This document shows positions 16,254 through 24,820 of a stretch of 64,000 bases of DNA, piece by piece; positions within the stretch are counted from its first letter, which is position 1, and the number at the start of each line of letters is the position of its first letter. Origin of the DNA: Paenibacillus lycopersici (lineage in GTDB: Bacteria > Bacillota > Bacilli > Paenibacillales > Paenibacillaceae). The position numbers and the translations under genes were made by a program. The stretch is from positions 3,971,001 through 4,035,000 of the forward strand of contig NZ_CP048209.1 in NCBI RefSeq assembly GCF_010119935.1. Reading direction: 5' to 3'. The notes under the pieces are model-generated. The model searched no databases, had not been told where the DNA came from, and was given only the letters and a program-made list of their open reading frames with translations.

Positions 16254-16889
16254 TTACCTGTCATCCGGCGACAGCCCTTTCCGGTTCACCTTCTCCACCG
16301 CTTCGCGGCTGCTGCGAACGCCGAGCTTCTTCAGCATCTTGTTGACCTGATTCTTCAGCGTGCTCTCGGCCTTGAACAGCTTGCGTTCGATTTGGGGCTG
16401 CGTATAGCCCTCCTCGATGAGATCGAACACTTCGCGCTCGGCGGCGGTCAGGGGCTTCAGCTGTTCTTCCCGCTTCAACCGCGCGAATTCCTTGAGCAGC
16501 GCGTCCATGGGCGCCGAATGACGGTACGCCGCGCGGATGGCGTGCGGCAGATGGAGATAATTCGTCTTCTCGATGTAATTGACGGCGCCTGCCGTGAACG
16601 CCTGCGTCATGACGGACTCCTCGCTCATCGACGTCAGCATGATGATCTTCGCTGCCGGCGCCAGCTCGTGGATTTCCACCGCCGCATAGATGCCCTCCAG
16701 CTTGCGGTCGGTCAGCTGAATATCCATCAGCACGACGTCGAACGAGAGCGACCGGGCAAGTTCGGCGGCTTCCGCGGCATTCGTCGCGGCTCCGACGACG
16801 AGCATGTCCGCTTCCCGGTTCAGAAACGTGCTGATCGCTTTTATCCAATCGAGATCGTCTTCGACCAGCAGCACGCGTATGGTGTTCAT
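16254..16889 (-). CDS. NarL/LuxR-type response regulator
   Basis: 211 residues: receiver domain with EDD (about 10-12), phosphoacceptor Asp in VVLMDIQL (about 57), Thr in IMLTSMS and Lys in YIEKTNY; then a LuxR-type helix-turn-helix from about 145 (LTAAEREVFDLIEEGYTQPQIERKL). It follows the histidine kinase gene by ten bases on the same strand, so the pair is co-transcribed with the ogt and adaA genes upstream. The last residues are unremarkable. The target genes are unknown. Confidence 0.92.
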   Translation of the reverse strand: MNTIRVLLVEDDLDWIKAISTFLNREADMLVVGAATNAAEAAELARSLSFDVVLMDIQLTDRKLEGIYAAVEIHELAPAAKIIMLTSMSEESVMTQAFTAGAVNYIEKTNYLHLPHAIRAAYRHSAPMDALLKEFARLKREEQLKPLTAAEREVFDLIEEGYTQPQIERKLFKAESTLKNQVNKMLKKLGVRSSREAVEKVNRKGLSPDDR

Positions 16890-16899
16890 CCGTTCCGCC

Positions 16900-18222
16900 T
16901 CATCCTTTCGTTCGTTTGTCGCGCGGAAATATCAGCGTCGCGCGGGTTCCGCCGCCCGGCTCGCTCTTGATGTCCAGCGCGCCGCCGCTCAGCGCCATGA
17001 CATTGTACACATAGGACAAGCCGAGCCCGTAATTGTCGGCGCGGCTCTTCGTGCTGAAGAACGGCTCCATCACCCGTCCAAGCAGCGCCTTCGGGATGCC
17101 CGGCCCGTTGTCGGCCACGGTCAAGCGAACGTTGCGTTTATCGCCGTCCAGCCCGATCTGCACATGTCCGCCGTGCTCCAACGCTTCAACCGCATTCATG
17201 ATCAGGTTGCCGAGCGCTTCCCGGACATGAATCGGATCGAGAACCAGCGTCGGACGCTCCAGCGGGCTGAACGCGGCCGTAATCCCTTTGTCCTCCAGCA
17301 ATGCGGCAGATCTCGCCAAGCTCTCCTCCGCAAGGACATCGAGCGCGCAGGGCGCTTCGTGCAGCTCGACCGCGCGCGTTCGATGGTGGATACGCGTCAC
17401 CATCTCCAGCATATGCTCGGACGATTGGGCGATAATCGCAAGATGCCGCTTCGTTTCCTCGTCGGCGCCAGGCAGGTGGTGACGCAGATTGAGCGTGCTG
17501 AGCGAGATTTTGCCGATCTCGTTCTTGATGGAATGGTTCAGCAGCGTCGTTCCCGAGCTGACGGCTTGCATGGTCGCGTCAAGCGGGTCCCGCTCGATCC
17601 GCAGCTTCACGCCCAGGAATCCGTAGATGAACACGCATAACAGCGCCATCGCGAGCGAGTAAAGAACGAAGATGGAGATATACGCGAAGAAATCGAACCC
17701 GGGCTCGATGACCCGCGCCACATTGATGAATACGAGCGCCGCGAGGACGGAAGGCACGATGATCAGCGTCGTCATCAGGCGGTTCCGCCGCCGGCCCGCA
17801 TCCGGCTCCTTCCACAGCGCGCGCAGCAGAACGAAACAAGAGAAGGCATAATAAGGCCCGACCCAACAGAGCAGCAAGCCAAAATCCAGCCGAAGCGCAG
17901 GCCACAGCGGCGTGACCGCCAGCATGCCCGCCGCGGGCAGCAGGAGCGCGAGCTTCAGCAGCCGCGCAGCCCCCTGTCCTGCCGGCAAATAACCGGCATA
18001 GACGAGGCTGAACGCGAGGATGCCGTACGGCGTGCACGTCTGGTTGACGTACACGACCGCATCGGCGGCATGCGCCAGGCCTGCGTCGCGCAATGTCTGC
18101 TCCAAGCCGCCGATGGCGGCGCAGAACAAGAAGAACGCCGCCCAGCGGTTCGCCCCCTGCCGCGGCTGGCTGAGCAGCAGCACGGCGCCGGCCGCCGACA
18201 GGGCGATGAAGTAGAAGATCAT
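16900..18222 (-). CDS. Membrane sensor histidine kinase
   Basis: 440 residues: six to seven membrane segments in the first 210, then an H-box of unusual form (LLNHSIKNEIGKISLSTLNL, His about 240) and a HATPase domain with the N-box NLIMNAVEAL, G1 DNGPGIP and G2 GLGLSYVYN. The ATG at 18222 overlaps the TGA of the ogt gene by four bases, so translation is coupled to alkylation repair. No extracellular sensor domain is apparent; sensing is presumably within the membrane. Its partner is the NarL-type regulator directly downstream. Confidence 0.9.
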   Translation of the reverse strand: MIFYFIALSAAGAVLLLSQPRQGANRWAAFFLFCAAIGGLEQTLRDAGLAHAADAVVYVNQTCTPYGILAFSLVYAGYLPAGQGAARLLKLALLLPAAGMLAVTPLWPALRLDFGLLLCWVGPYYAFSCFVLLRALWKEPDAGRRRNRLMTTLIIVPSVLAALVFINVARVIEPGFDFFAYISIFVLYSLAMALLCVFIYGFLGVKLRIERDPLDATMQAVSSGTTLLNHSIKNEIGKISLSTLNLRHHLPGADEETKRHLAIIAQSSEHMLEMVTRIHHRTRAVELHEAPCALDVLAEESLARSAALLEDKGITAAFSPLERPTLVLDPIHVREALGNLIMNAVEALEHGGHVQIGLDGDKRNVRLTVADNGPGIPKALLGRVMEPFFSTKSRADNYGLGLSYVYNVMALSGGALDIKSEPGGGTRATLIFPRDKRTKG

Positions 18223-18758
18223 CTCGCCGCGCGCACCGCCCCGGTCATCGCCCCGATCGGCGCTCCTTCGAGACGCAGCAGCGCTTCCTTCGCCTCCATG
18301 CCGCCGCGATAGCCGGTCAGGCTGCCGTCCTTGCCGACGACCCGGTGGCATGGCACGACGATCAGCACCGGATTCGCGCCGATCGCCGTCCCGACCGCGC
18401 GCACCGCGGAGTCCCGTCCGATTCGCGACGCGATATCGCCGTAGGCGCATGTGGCGCCGTACGGGATGCGGAGCAGCTCCTCCCAGACCGCTTGTTGGAA
18501 CGCCGTCCCTTTCATGTCCAGCGGGACTTCGAACCGCCTGGCCGTGCCTTGCAAATAGGCCTCCACCGCATCGGCGTACCGCTTCAGTGCCGCATCGCTT
18601 CGCTCGAGCACGGCATCAGGCAGCTTCTTCCCCGCCCATGCTTCAAGCTCGCTGAACGGCGCGCCTGGCGAACCCACGTAACATAATCCCGTCTCCGTCG
18701 CCGCCAAGAATAATTTCCACATCCCGCTTTCCAGCTGTGTCCAATACAAGCTATTCAT
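18219..18758 (-). CDS. ogt: Methylated-DNA-[protein]-cysteine S-methyltransferase
   Basis: 179 residues with the active-site motif PCHRV (Cys 137), the recognition helix AFQQAVWEELLRIPYGATCAYGDIA and the C-terminal GYRGGMEAKEALL. The enzyme removes methyl groups from O6-methylguanine in a suicide reaction. It corresponds to AdaB/Ogt of the Bacillus adaptive response. It follows adaA by 36 bases and overlaps the kinase gene, forming an adaA-ogt-kinase-regulator unit. Confidence 0.93.
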   Translation of the reverse strand: MNSLYWTQLESGMWKLFLAATETGLCYVGSPGAPFSELEAWAGKKLPDAVLERSDAALKRYADAVEAYLQGTARRFEVPLDMKGTAFQQAVWEELLRIPYGATCAYGDIASRIGRDSAVRAVGTAIGANPVLIVVPCHRVVGKDGSLTGYRGGMEAKEALLRLEGAPIGAMTGAVRAAR

Positions 18759-18794
18759 CCATCCGACCCGCTTTCCGATCCGAAATCGATTTCG

Positions 18795-19361
18795 TTATTC
18801 TTCTGCCTGTCCTTGAGCCTCTGCGCGAGCTTGCCGATACCGGGACGGCGAGCGCCCCTCCGCGCGTTGGAATACGGTCGCGAAATGCGCCGCGTTCGGT
18901 ATCCCGACCCGTTCGCCGACATCGGCCACCGGAAGCCGCGTATCGCGAAGCAGCGCTCGGGCCGCATCGAGCCGCACGCGCAGCAAGTGCGCGGCCGGCG
19001 TCATCCCTTGGATCCGCTTGAACGTGCGCTGCAGATGAAATGGGCTCACATGCTGCTCTTCCGCCAGCGACTGCAGCGTGATCCGCTCCGGGTAACGGAG
19101 CCGGATCGACTCGGCGATGGCTTCGGCCCATTCCTCGTCGGGCAGCCGCAGGCCGTCGGGCTTGCATCGCTTGCATGGCCTAAACCCCGCCGCTGCCGCC
19201 CCTGCCGCCGTATCGAAGATGCGCACATGCTCGCGTTTGGGCGCCCTGGACTTGCAGGAGGGCCGGCAGAAAATCCCCGTCGTGCTGACGCTGTAATAAA
19301 ACCTGCCATCTTGGCCGGCATCGCAATTGACGATGGCGGACCAGTTGTCTTCGCTTACCAC
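18795..19361 (-). CDS. adaA: AdaA-type methylphosphotriester-DNA methyltransferase/AraC-family activator
   Basis: 188 residues: an Ada zinc domain with four cysteines (FCRPSC at 32 and 36, PCKRC at 63 and 66), then two AraC-type helix-turn-helix motifs (ITLQSLAEEQHVSPFHLQRTF, LPVADVGERVGIPNAAHFATVF). In the Ada mechanism Cys 32 accepts a methyl group from phosphotriesters and activates the protein as inducer of repair genes. The start is a GTG at 19361 with TTGGAGG eight bases upstream; the longer open frame has no site. Divergent alkA and the octamer repeat lie upstream. Confidence 0.9.
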   Translation of the reverse strand: MVSEDNWSAIVNCDAGQDGRFYYSVSTTGIFCRPSCKSRAPKREHVRIFDTAAGAAAAGFRPCKRCKPDGLRLPDEEWAEAIAESIRLRYPERITLQSLAEEQHVSPFHLQRTFKRIQGMTPAAHLLRVRLDAARALLRDTRLPVADVGERVGIPNAAHFATVFQRAEGRSPSRYRQARAEAQGQAEE

Positions 19362-19525
19362 GGCACTCGCCTCCAAGGCAAAGTATACACCGCCGGATAG
19401 CCCGCATGTAACCTCTCGTGAATGGAAAAGCAAGATTACGAAAGCCGAACCCGCGCGAAATATGATACAACTAGACCATGAGGAACAACGCCCGCACAAG
19501 CGGCGCGAGTATCGGTACGCCCGCT

Positions 19526-19629
19526 TTTTGCACATTTACTCATTTGCTCCTTTGCTTATTTGCTCATTTGCTCCTTTGCACTTTTGCTCATTTGCCCAAT
19601 TGATCATTTGCACAATCGCACGTTCGCAC
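19526..19629. repeat. Thirteen tandem octamers (consensus ATTTGCTC) between adaA and alkA
   Basis: Thirteen consecutive eight-base units, such as ATTTGCTC, CTTTGCAC and TTTTGCTC, run without a gap from 19526 to 19629; read on the minus strand they are GCAAA-containing octamers. They lie 165 bases upstream of adaA and 77 before alkA. The rest of 19362-19705 shows no gene. GCAA is part of the E. coli Ada box (AAT-N6-GCAA), so a regulatory role is possible. Confidence 0.85.
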
Positions 19630-19705
19630 GATTATGAGTTCATCATTGTGCCCGCGCTTCGGGCCAAGCTCATCATCGCCAAGAAGAAGGAGGCATTACG
19701 AATCC

Positions 19706-20605
19706 ATGACGCTTAACATAATCATCCCGCCGCGGGCGGCGTTCGATTTCGGCCACATCCTCGGCTATCTGGAACGCTCGGGCAATGAGTGTCTGTACCG
19801 GATCGAGAATCATACGATCACGAAGCTTATCCCCCTCCTGAATGACCGGGTCCTTATTCAAGCCGCGTCGCAGCCCGACGGTTCGCTCGTCATCCAATGC
19901 CCGGCGCTGAAGGAACCGCCGGATGCCGCCTATTCGAATGCGATCGCCGCGTATGTGCGGAATTGGTTCGATATGGACCGGGATCTCCGGCCGTTCCTCG
20001 CCATGGCCGCCCAAGACGCCGTATTGGCCGGCGCCGCCCGGCGGTTCGCCGGATTGCGCATCGTCGGAATCGACGACTTGTTCGAAGCGCTCTGCTGGGG
20101 CATCATGGGCCAGCAGATCAACCTCGCTTTCGCCTATACGCTCAAACGACGGTTCGTGGAACGATACGGCGCTTACGCGGAATGGAACGGGGAGCGCTAT
20201 TGGGCGTTCCCGGCGCCGCGGGACATCGCCTCGATCGGCCATGCCGAGCTGCGGGACATGCAATTCACGGGGCGCAAAGCGGAATACGTCATCGGCGTCG
20301 CGCAGCTGATGGCGGAAGGCGGCTTGTCCCGCGAACGACTGCTTGCGCTGGAGGATTGGGCGGCGATCGAGCAAGCGCTGATCCGCATCCGCGGCATCGG
20401 TCCGTGGACGGCGAATTACGTGCTTATGCGCTGCCTCCGCATGCCGGCCGCTTTTCCGATCGACGACGTCGGGCTGCACAACGCCCTCAAGCATGCGCTC
20501 GGCCGGGATGCGAAGCCGACCGTCGCCGAAATCAAGTCGCTGTCCGAGCCGTGGGGCGACTGGAAAGCATATGCGACGTTCTATCTATGGCGCCTGCTGT
20601 ACTAG
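19706..20605 (+). CDS. alkA: DNA-3-methyladenine glycosylase II (AlkA type)
   Basis: 299 residues with an N-terminal AlkA beta domain and the helix-hairpin-helix/GPD core: LCWGIMGQQINLAFA (about 128), hairpin LIRIRGIGPWTANYVLMR (about 230) and the catalytic Asp in FPIDDVGLHNALK. It excises alkylated bases. The ATG at 19706 lies 12 bases after AAGGAGG. It is divergent from adaA-ogt, giving the complete adaptive-response set, and ends in a hairpin shared with the convergent ydjO-like gene. Confidence 0.92.
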   Translation: MTLNIIIPPRAAFDFGHILGYLERSGNECLYRIENHTITKLIPLLNDRVLIQAASQPDGSLVIQCPALKEPPDAAYSNAIAAYVRNWFDMDRDLRPFLAMAAQDAVLAGAARRFAGLRIVGIDDLFEALCWGIMGQQINLAFAYTLKRRFVERYGAYAEWNGERYWAFPAPRDIASIGHAELRDMQFTGRKAEYVIGVAQLMAEGGLSRERLLALEDWAAIEQALIRIRGIGPWTANYVLMRCLRMPAAFPIDDVGLHNALKHALGRDAKPTVAEIKSLSEPWGDWKAYATFYLWRLLY

Positions 20606-20619
20606 TCCGGGCATAAGAA

Positions 20620-20640
20620 AAGCCGCCAGAGCGGCGGCTT
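20620..20640. terminator. Hairpin between alkA and the ydjO-like gene
   Basis: AAGCCGCC/GGCGGCTT stem with a five-base loop. It overlaps the stop codon of the minus-strand gene and acts as terminator for alkA; U-tracts are short. Confidence 0.65.
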
Positions 20641-20860
20641 ATAGATCGAATTCCGATTTCGGTTTCTTCGGTTGTCGTTTGATTTTGTTCTGAACGGCCG
20701 GCAAATGCCTCATGCTGCGGTGCATCGGGCCTTTGCAGATCGGGCAAGCCTGCTCGCTAGCGGCAAATTCCTCCCGGACCCACGCTTTGCACTCCGGATT
20801 TTTGCATTTCCAAATCTTCGTCGGGATTAGTTTCGGTTTCTCTTCTTCAGTCGTTGACAC
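20639..20860 (-). CDS. YdjO-like cold-inducible zinc-ribbon protein
   Basis: 73 residues starting at a GTG (20860) with AAAGGATG at good spacing. A zinc ribbon is formed by WKCKNPECKAW (CxxxxC) and QACPICKG (CxxC); the C-terminus is basic (KIKRQPKKPK). The pattern WKCxxxxC...W(V/M)R then CPxC fits the YdjO family of small Bacillales proteins, induced by cold in B. subtilis. The function is unknown. It is a single-gene unit convergent with alkA. Confidence 0.75.
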   Translation of the reverse strand: MSTTEEEKPKLIPTKIWKCKNPECKAWVREEFAASEQACPICKGPMHRSMRHLPAVQNKIKRQPKKPKSEFDL

Positions 20861-21109
20861 ATGTAAGCATCCTTTCCGTTCATCGCGCAAATTCTAGGTT
20901 GATTCTAATTCTTCCGTCGACATCCCCTGAATTGAATGTTGTGCTGCTCCGCATTGTACCCGGTTCGATAACAAACATCGTTATCAACGGTGGCGCAGCG
21001 GCTGCTATGCCCGACTCCGATCCGGTCAGGGATCACGCATGCAGCCGCCGAGTGCGCGGAGGGATAGAAGCCCGGGAGGATCGGCGCTCCCGAATAGGGC
21101 TCGCAGGCA

Positions 21110-21580
21110 ATGCCAGCGTACCTGCTCTCATTCATCGCCATGGTGTTCACCGCATACAGCTGCAGCTGCTGTCCGCCGCCCATCCGACCTCGGCATATCG
21201 TATACCTATGTGTCCGAAGCTCTCCACCCCTGTCTCTGTTACATTGTCGGATGGGCGCTCTCGCTGGATTGTATGTTCTCCCCCGGAAGCCAATGGTTCG
21301 TTCTGCTGCAGCCGGGCTTCATCGCGGCAGCGCTTCATGCCGCTGTCCCGCAGCCTGACGTCCGTTCACGATCCGATACCGCCTTGTGCAAACTTTCCCA
21401 TGACTTCGATACCGCCCGGCGCTTCCGTCATCCGCTTCTTCGCTCCTCGGCTTCGATCCCATCATCGCCATGACGGAAGAAACCTGGAACGCCAAGACGG
21501 ACGTCCCCCGCGCTATTGCCTATTCTATTATAATCGCCAGCATTCTATCTGTCACACCGTCTTGTTCGGCCCCGCACGCA
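21110..21580 (+). pseudogene. Decayed APC-superfamily amino acid permease
   Basis: Three different frames give successive permease-like pieces: MPAYLLSFIAMVFTAYS (from 21110), then SYTYVSEALHPCLCYIVGWA and FVLLQPGFIAAALHAAVPQ (about 21190-21350), then TEETWNAKTDVPRAIAYSII (about 21470-21545). These are in the order expected for an APC permease with the conserved EET-N-K-xVPRAI motif. At least two frameshifts plus losses separate them, and the ends are missing. The surrounding 20861-21885 holds no intact gene. Confidence 0.75.
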
Positions 21581-21760
21581 TCTCCATAAGAAACTCGTTC
21601 CCGAACTCCGGTTCCGCAGGTCTCGCTCTTTCTCTAAAGGCCTTCTTCTTCGTTAATGTTTCCGATATCCGCTATAATTACGCACCGCCGGCCATCGTCG
21701 GCAGGCAGGCCAGGACATTCGGCTTGGGCGATATAAATGGATTTATGAGGAAAAGCAAAG

Positions 21761-21799
21761 AGACGGCTGACCATCCGCTAACCGGATCGACAACCGTCT
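21761..21799 (-). terminator. Terminator after the ABC/membrane-fusion operon
   Basis: Minus-strand arms AGACGG/CCGTCT enclosing a second stem GATCCG/CGGAT, followed by CTTTGCTTTTCC. It lies 86 bases beyond the stop at 21886. Confidence 0.6.
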
Positions 21800-21885
21800 T
21801 ATTCGCATACATCCCCTGTTCTATTACAGCTGATCCTTCATCTAAACCTCACGCCAATCATCGCCTGAACCGTACTGCCAGTGCG

Positions 21886-23028
21886 TCATCTTCGAACGCG
21901 AACGCCGTCCGTCAAGTAGCCGGAACTGTCGACGACGACCTCCTGCTCCGCGAACAAGTCCCCGTCCACGGCCATCACGTAAGCGTTGGCATCGATGATT
22001 CGAACCGGCGTCTCCGCCGCGTAATAAGCGTTGCCGAGCGGCCCGCTTTCTTCCCTCAGCGTATAGACATATGCGCCCCGTTCATCCTGATGGACGGCCT
22101 TGGCGGGCACCGTAACCAGCGGAACGCCTGCGGACTTGGACAGCTTCACAATGACTCGCTCTCCGCCGCGAATCGACTCGTCCTTGAGCGCGATCGTCAC
22201 CATGCGCGAACCGGTTTTGCCCGCGTTTGCGCCCGGATCGCCGCTTTCCGTTAGAACCGGATCGCCGGACACGGCCATCTGGTCGATTGCCGAGACCGTT
22301 CCCGAAAGCGGCTTGCCGCCCGGCTCGTCGAGCGAGACACCGTCCATCGTCTCGCCGATTTCGAGCAAGTCGGCCGTATCGGCGGGCACCGCCAGTTGAA
22401 TCCGGTAGCCCTTGGCCGTATTCGACAAGACAATATCCGCTCCCCCTTGCGGGAAGGAGCCTTCCGCCGCATTGACCTGCATGACGATTCCGTCGAACGG
22501 GGCCGTCAATCGGCCGTTCGCGGCGATGCTCTTCTGCAGGTTGGCAATATGCTGCTGCTCGGTCGCGATATCCAGCTTCGCCGTCTCGATCGCGTTGCCG
22601 GCGCCGATTATCGCGCTCTCGCCCCCTCCGTTCGCCGCCGCGATATAATCGGCATGCAATTGGTTCATCGACAGCTCGAGCTTCTTCAGGCTTGCCTTCA
22701 AATCCGCGAGCTGCAGCTGCGCATCGTCATCGTTGTATTCGACCAGCGTCTGTCCGTCGTGCACGCGGTCGCCTTGCTTGACAAGGACATTCGCCGCCTT
22801 CCATCCTGCCGGATTCGCAAGCGCTATCGTCTCGCCGGGCTCAACCGCCGCGGTGCCTTCGTATCTATGGGTCACCTGTCCCTCCGCTGCTGCCGCCATA
22901 TAAACTTTCGGCAAGGACAAGGAGCGCAGCGTGTTGCCTGCCAGCGTGAAAGCAATGAGCAGGACGACGAACAGTCCGGCTGCGAGACGGATCTTCCGCT
23001 TCCTCGACCGGATAACCAATTCTTCCAT
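21886..23028 (-). CDS. HlyD/RND-type membrane fusion (periplasmic adaptor-like) protein
   Basis: 380 residues: a basic N-terminus and one membrane anchor (about 13-34), a split biotinyl-lipoyl-like domain (GWKAANVLVKQGDRVHDGQTL and GRLTAPFDGIVMQVNAAEGSF), a coiled-coil hairpin between them (about 100-160, with ADLKASLKKLELSMNQLHA) and C-terminal beta-barrel parts. Such adaptors normally serve exporters. Here it follows a MalG-type importer permease by 15 bases and is the last gene of that operon, which is unusual. The ATG at 23028 is placed by GGGAG eight bases upstream. Confidence 0.85.
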   Translation of the reverse strand: MEELVIRSRKRKIRLAAGLFVVLLIAFTLAGNTLRSLSLPKVYMAAAAEGQVTHRYEGTAAVEPGETIALANPAGWKAANVLVKQGDRVHDGQTLVEYNDDDAQLQLADLKASLKKLELSMNQLHADYIAAANGGGESAIIGAGNAIETAKLDIATEQQHIANLQKSIAANGRLTAPFDGIVMQVNAAEGSFPQGGADIVLSNTAKGYRIQLAVPADTADLLEIGETMDGVSLDEPGGKPLSGTVSAIDQMAVSGDPVLTESGDPGANAGKTGSRMVTIALKDESIRGGERVIVKLSKSAGVPLVTVPAKAVHQDERGAYVYTLREESGPLGNAYYAAETPVRIIDANAYVMAVDGDLFAEQEVVVDSSGYLTDGVRVRR

Positions 23029-23043
23029 GACCACCACTCCCGA

Positions 23044-23922
23044 TTAACCTTTGATGCCCGATTGCTGAATGCCCGCCACGAAATACGACTCCGCATACAG
23101 GAACAGCAGCACAGCCGGGGCCATATATAGCACGGATGCGGCAAACCCGATGCCCCGCGCCGAGGCGTTGATCTGCGCCAAATAGAGCGACAGCGGCTGC
23201 TTCGCCTTGTCCTGCAGGAAAATGAGCGGCTGTTCGATCATGTTCCAATAGTCGATGAACAAGAGCACCGCCAATGCGGCCAGCCCCGGCTTGGCAAGCG
23301 GAAGCACGATGCGCGCGAAGATCGTCCAATGACCGGCGCCGTCGATTTTGGCGGCTTCGACGTAAGCCATCGGAATATGCGACATGAACTGCCGCATCAT
23401 GAAGACGCCGAAAGCGCCGAAGATGCCCGGCAGAATGATCGCAGACGCATGATTCATCAGGCCGAGCTTGTCGATCACCAAATAGTTCGGCACGAGCGTA
23501 ACCTGGAACGGCATCAGCATCGTCATCAGATAGACCGCGAACAGCTTGTCCCGTCCCAAGAAGCGCAATTTGGCGAATGCATAGGCCGCCAGCGAGGCGA
23601 CGGCAGCCTGTCCGGCAACGATCGGCACGACCAGCAGGACCGAATGCCAGAACATGCTCATATACTTCGGACTGAGAACGAGCACCTGCGCGTACTGCGC
23701 GAATGTCAGCCAATCGGGAAGCAGCTTCAGATTGACGAACGCGTCCCTGCCGCCATGCGCGGTATCGACCATCCGTCCGAGCAGATCGTAATTCCGGCCG
23801 ATTTCCGCTTGCGTCATCAAGGAATTCGTGAATGTGAGCAGGACCGGAATCAACATCGCTCCCGCGAACGCTCCGATCGCCAGCGACAGCGCGAGACGCG
23901 GCAGCTTTGCCATGCCTTTCAA
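23044..23922 (-). CDS. MalG-type carbohydrate ABC transporter permease
   Basis: 292 residues, six membrane segments, with the ABC importer EAA loop YVEAAKIDGAGHWTIFARIVLPLAKPGL (about 188-215) in its central part. This couples to a cytoplasmic ATPase, none of which is encoded here, so a shared MsmX-type ATPase is inferred. The start is a TTG at 23922 with AGAGGGG nine bases upstream; an ATG three codons later is an alternative. It lies 16 bases after the MalF-type gene. Confidence 0.88.
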   Translation of the reverse strand: MKGMAKLPRLALSLAIGAFAGAMLIPVLLTFTNSLMTQAEIGRNYDLLGRMVDTAHGGRDAFVNLKLLPDWLTFAQYAQVLVLSPKYMSMFWHSVLLVVPIVAGQAAVASLAAYAFAKLRFLGRDKLFAVYLMTMLMPFQVTLVPNYLVIDKLGLMNHASAIILPGIFGAFGVFMMRQFMSHIPMAYVEAAKIDGAGHWTIFARIVLPLAKPGLAALAVLLFIDYWNMIEQPLIFLQDKAKQPLSLYLAQINASARGIGFAASVLYMAPAVLLFLYAESYFVAGIQQSGIKG

Positions 23923-23938
23923 ATTGGACCGCCCCTCT

Positions 23939-24820
23939 CTATTCCGTGTTGTCCCTGAACCGGCGCTCGATGCGGAGCAGGCCCATCGCCAGCAGGACGA
24001 TGCAGCCGACCATCAGCACGGCCGCGGCCGTCAGCTTCTGCACGTCGAGTACGTAGAACATGTTGTTCATGTAGTGCTGCAGCATGTACAGCCGGTCGTA
24101 AGGATAATCGCCCGCCAGCAGATACGTCTCCCGAAACACCTTGAACGAGTTGACGATCGAGATGAGCAGGACGAAGAACATCGTCGGCGTCAAATACACG
24201 AGCGTGATCGTTCGAAATTGCCGGAATCGGCCCGCTCCCTCGATGGACGCCGTCTCATAGTAATCCTTCGGGATGGACTGCAGGCCGGCCAGGAACAAGA
24301 CCATGTTATAGCCGGCGTTCTTCCAGACAAACATGGCGACGATGACGCTCATCGACCCATTCGATTGCAGCCAGTCGATCCGCTCCTTCCCAAGCTGATG
24401 CAGCCAGGCATTCAGCGTGCCGTTCCAATCGAAAAAAAGCTGCCATACGGTTACGACCGATGCGACGGGCACGACGAGCGGCAGCATGATCGATGACCGA
24501 AGCCAGCCTCGCGCATAGAGCGGCCTGTTCAGCAGCAGCGCAAGCGTCAGCGACAGCGCGATCAGCAGCGGAACGCCGATGCCGGCGAATATCAGCGTGT
24601 TCCCCGCGGCCTTGAGGAAGGATTCGCTGTCCAGCAGCTCGGCGTAATTGCGGAAGCCGACGAACTTCCCGGCGAGCGCGCCGTCCGTGAACGATTCGTA
24701 CAGGCCGAGCAGGAACGGAGCGAGATAGAAGAGCGCAAAGCCGGCCGCGCTGGGCAGCAGGAACCAAAGCGCCTGGAAGCCGTCCTTCCGCAGCCGCGCG
24801 AACGGCGCCGTTCTACTCAT
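23939..24820 (-). CDS. MalF-type carbohydrate ABC transporter permease
   Basis: 293 residues with six membrane segments; the EAA loop is YYETASIEGAGRFRQFRTITLVYL (about 188-211). Together with the MalG-type permease it forms the membrane channel of a sugar or oligosaccharide importer (CUT1 type). Its ATG overlaps the end of the solute-binding protein gene by eight bases. Family assignment is secure; the substrate is unknown. Confidence 0.9.
   Translation of the reverse strand: MSRTAPFARLRKDGFQALWFLLPSAAGFALFYLAPFLLGLYESFTDGALAGKFVGFRNYAELLDSESFLKAAGNTLIFAGIGVPLLIALSLTLALLLNRPLYARGWLRSSIMLPLVVPVASVVTVWQLFFDWNGTLNAWLHQLGKERIDWLQSNGSMSVIVAMFVWKNAGYNMVLFLAGLQSIPKDYYETASIEGAGRFRQFRTITLVYLTPTMFFVLLISIVNSFKVFRETYLLAGDYPYDRLYMLQHYMNNMFYVLDVQKLTAAAVLMVGCIVLLAMGLLRIERRFRDNTE

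Noticed and set aside
20854..22254. 466-residue plus-strand frame through the relic region
   Set aside because: It crosses from the permease relic into the antisense of the adaptor gene; only one permease segment falls in this frame and no start site is present.
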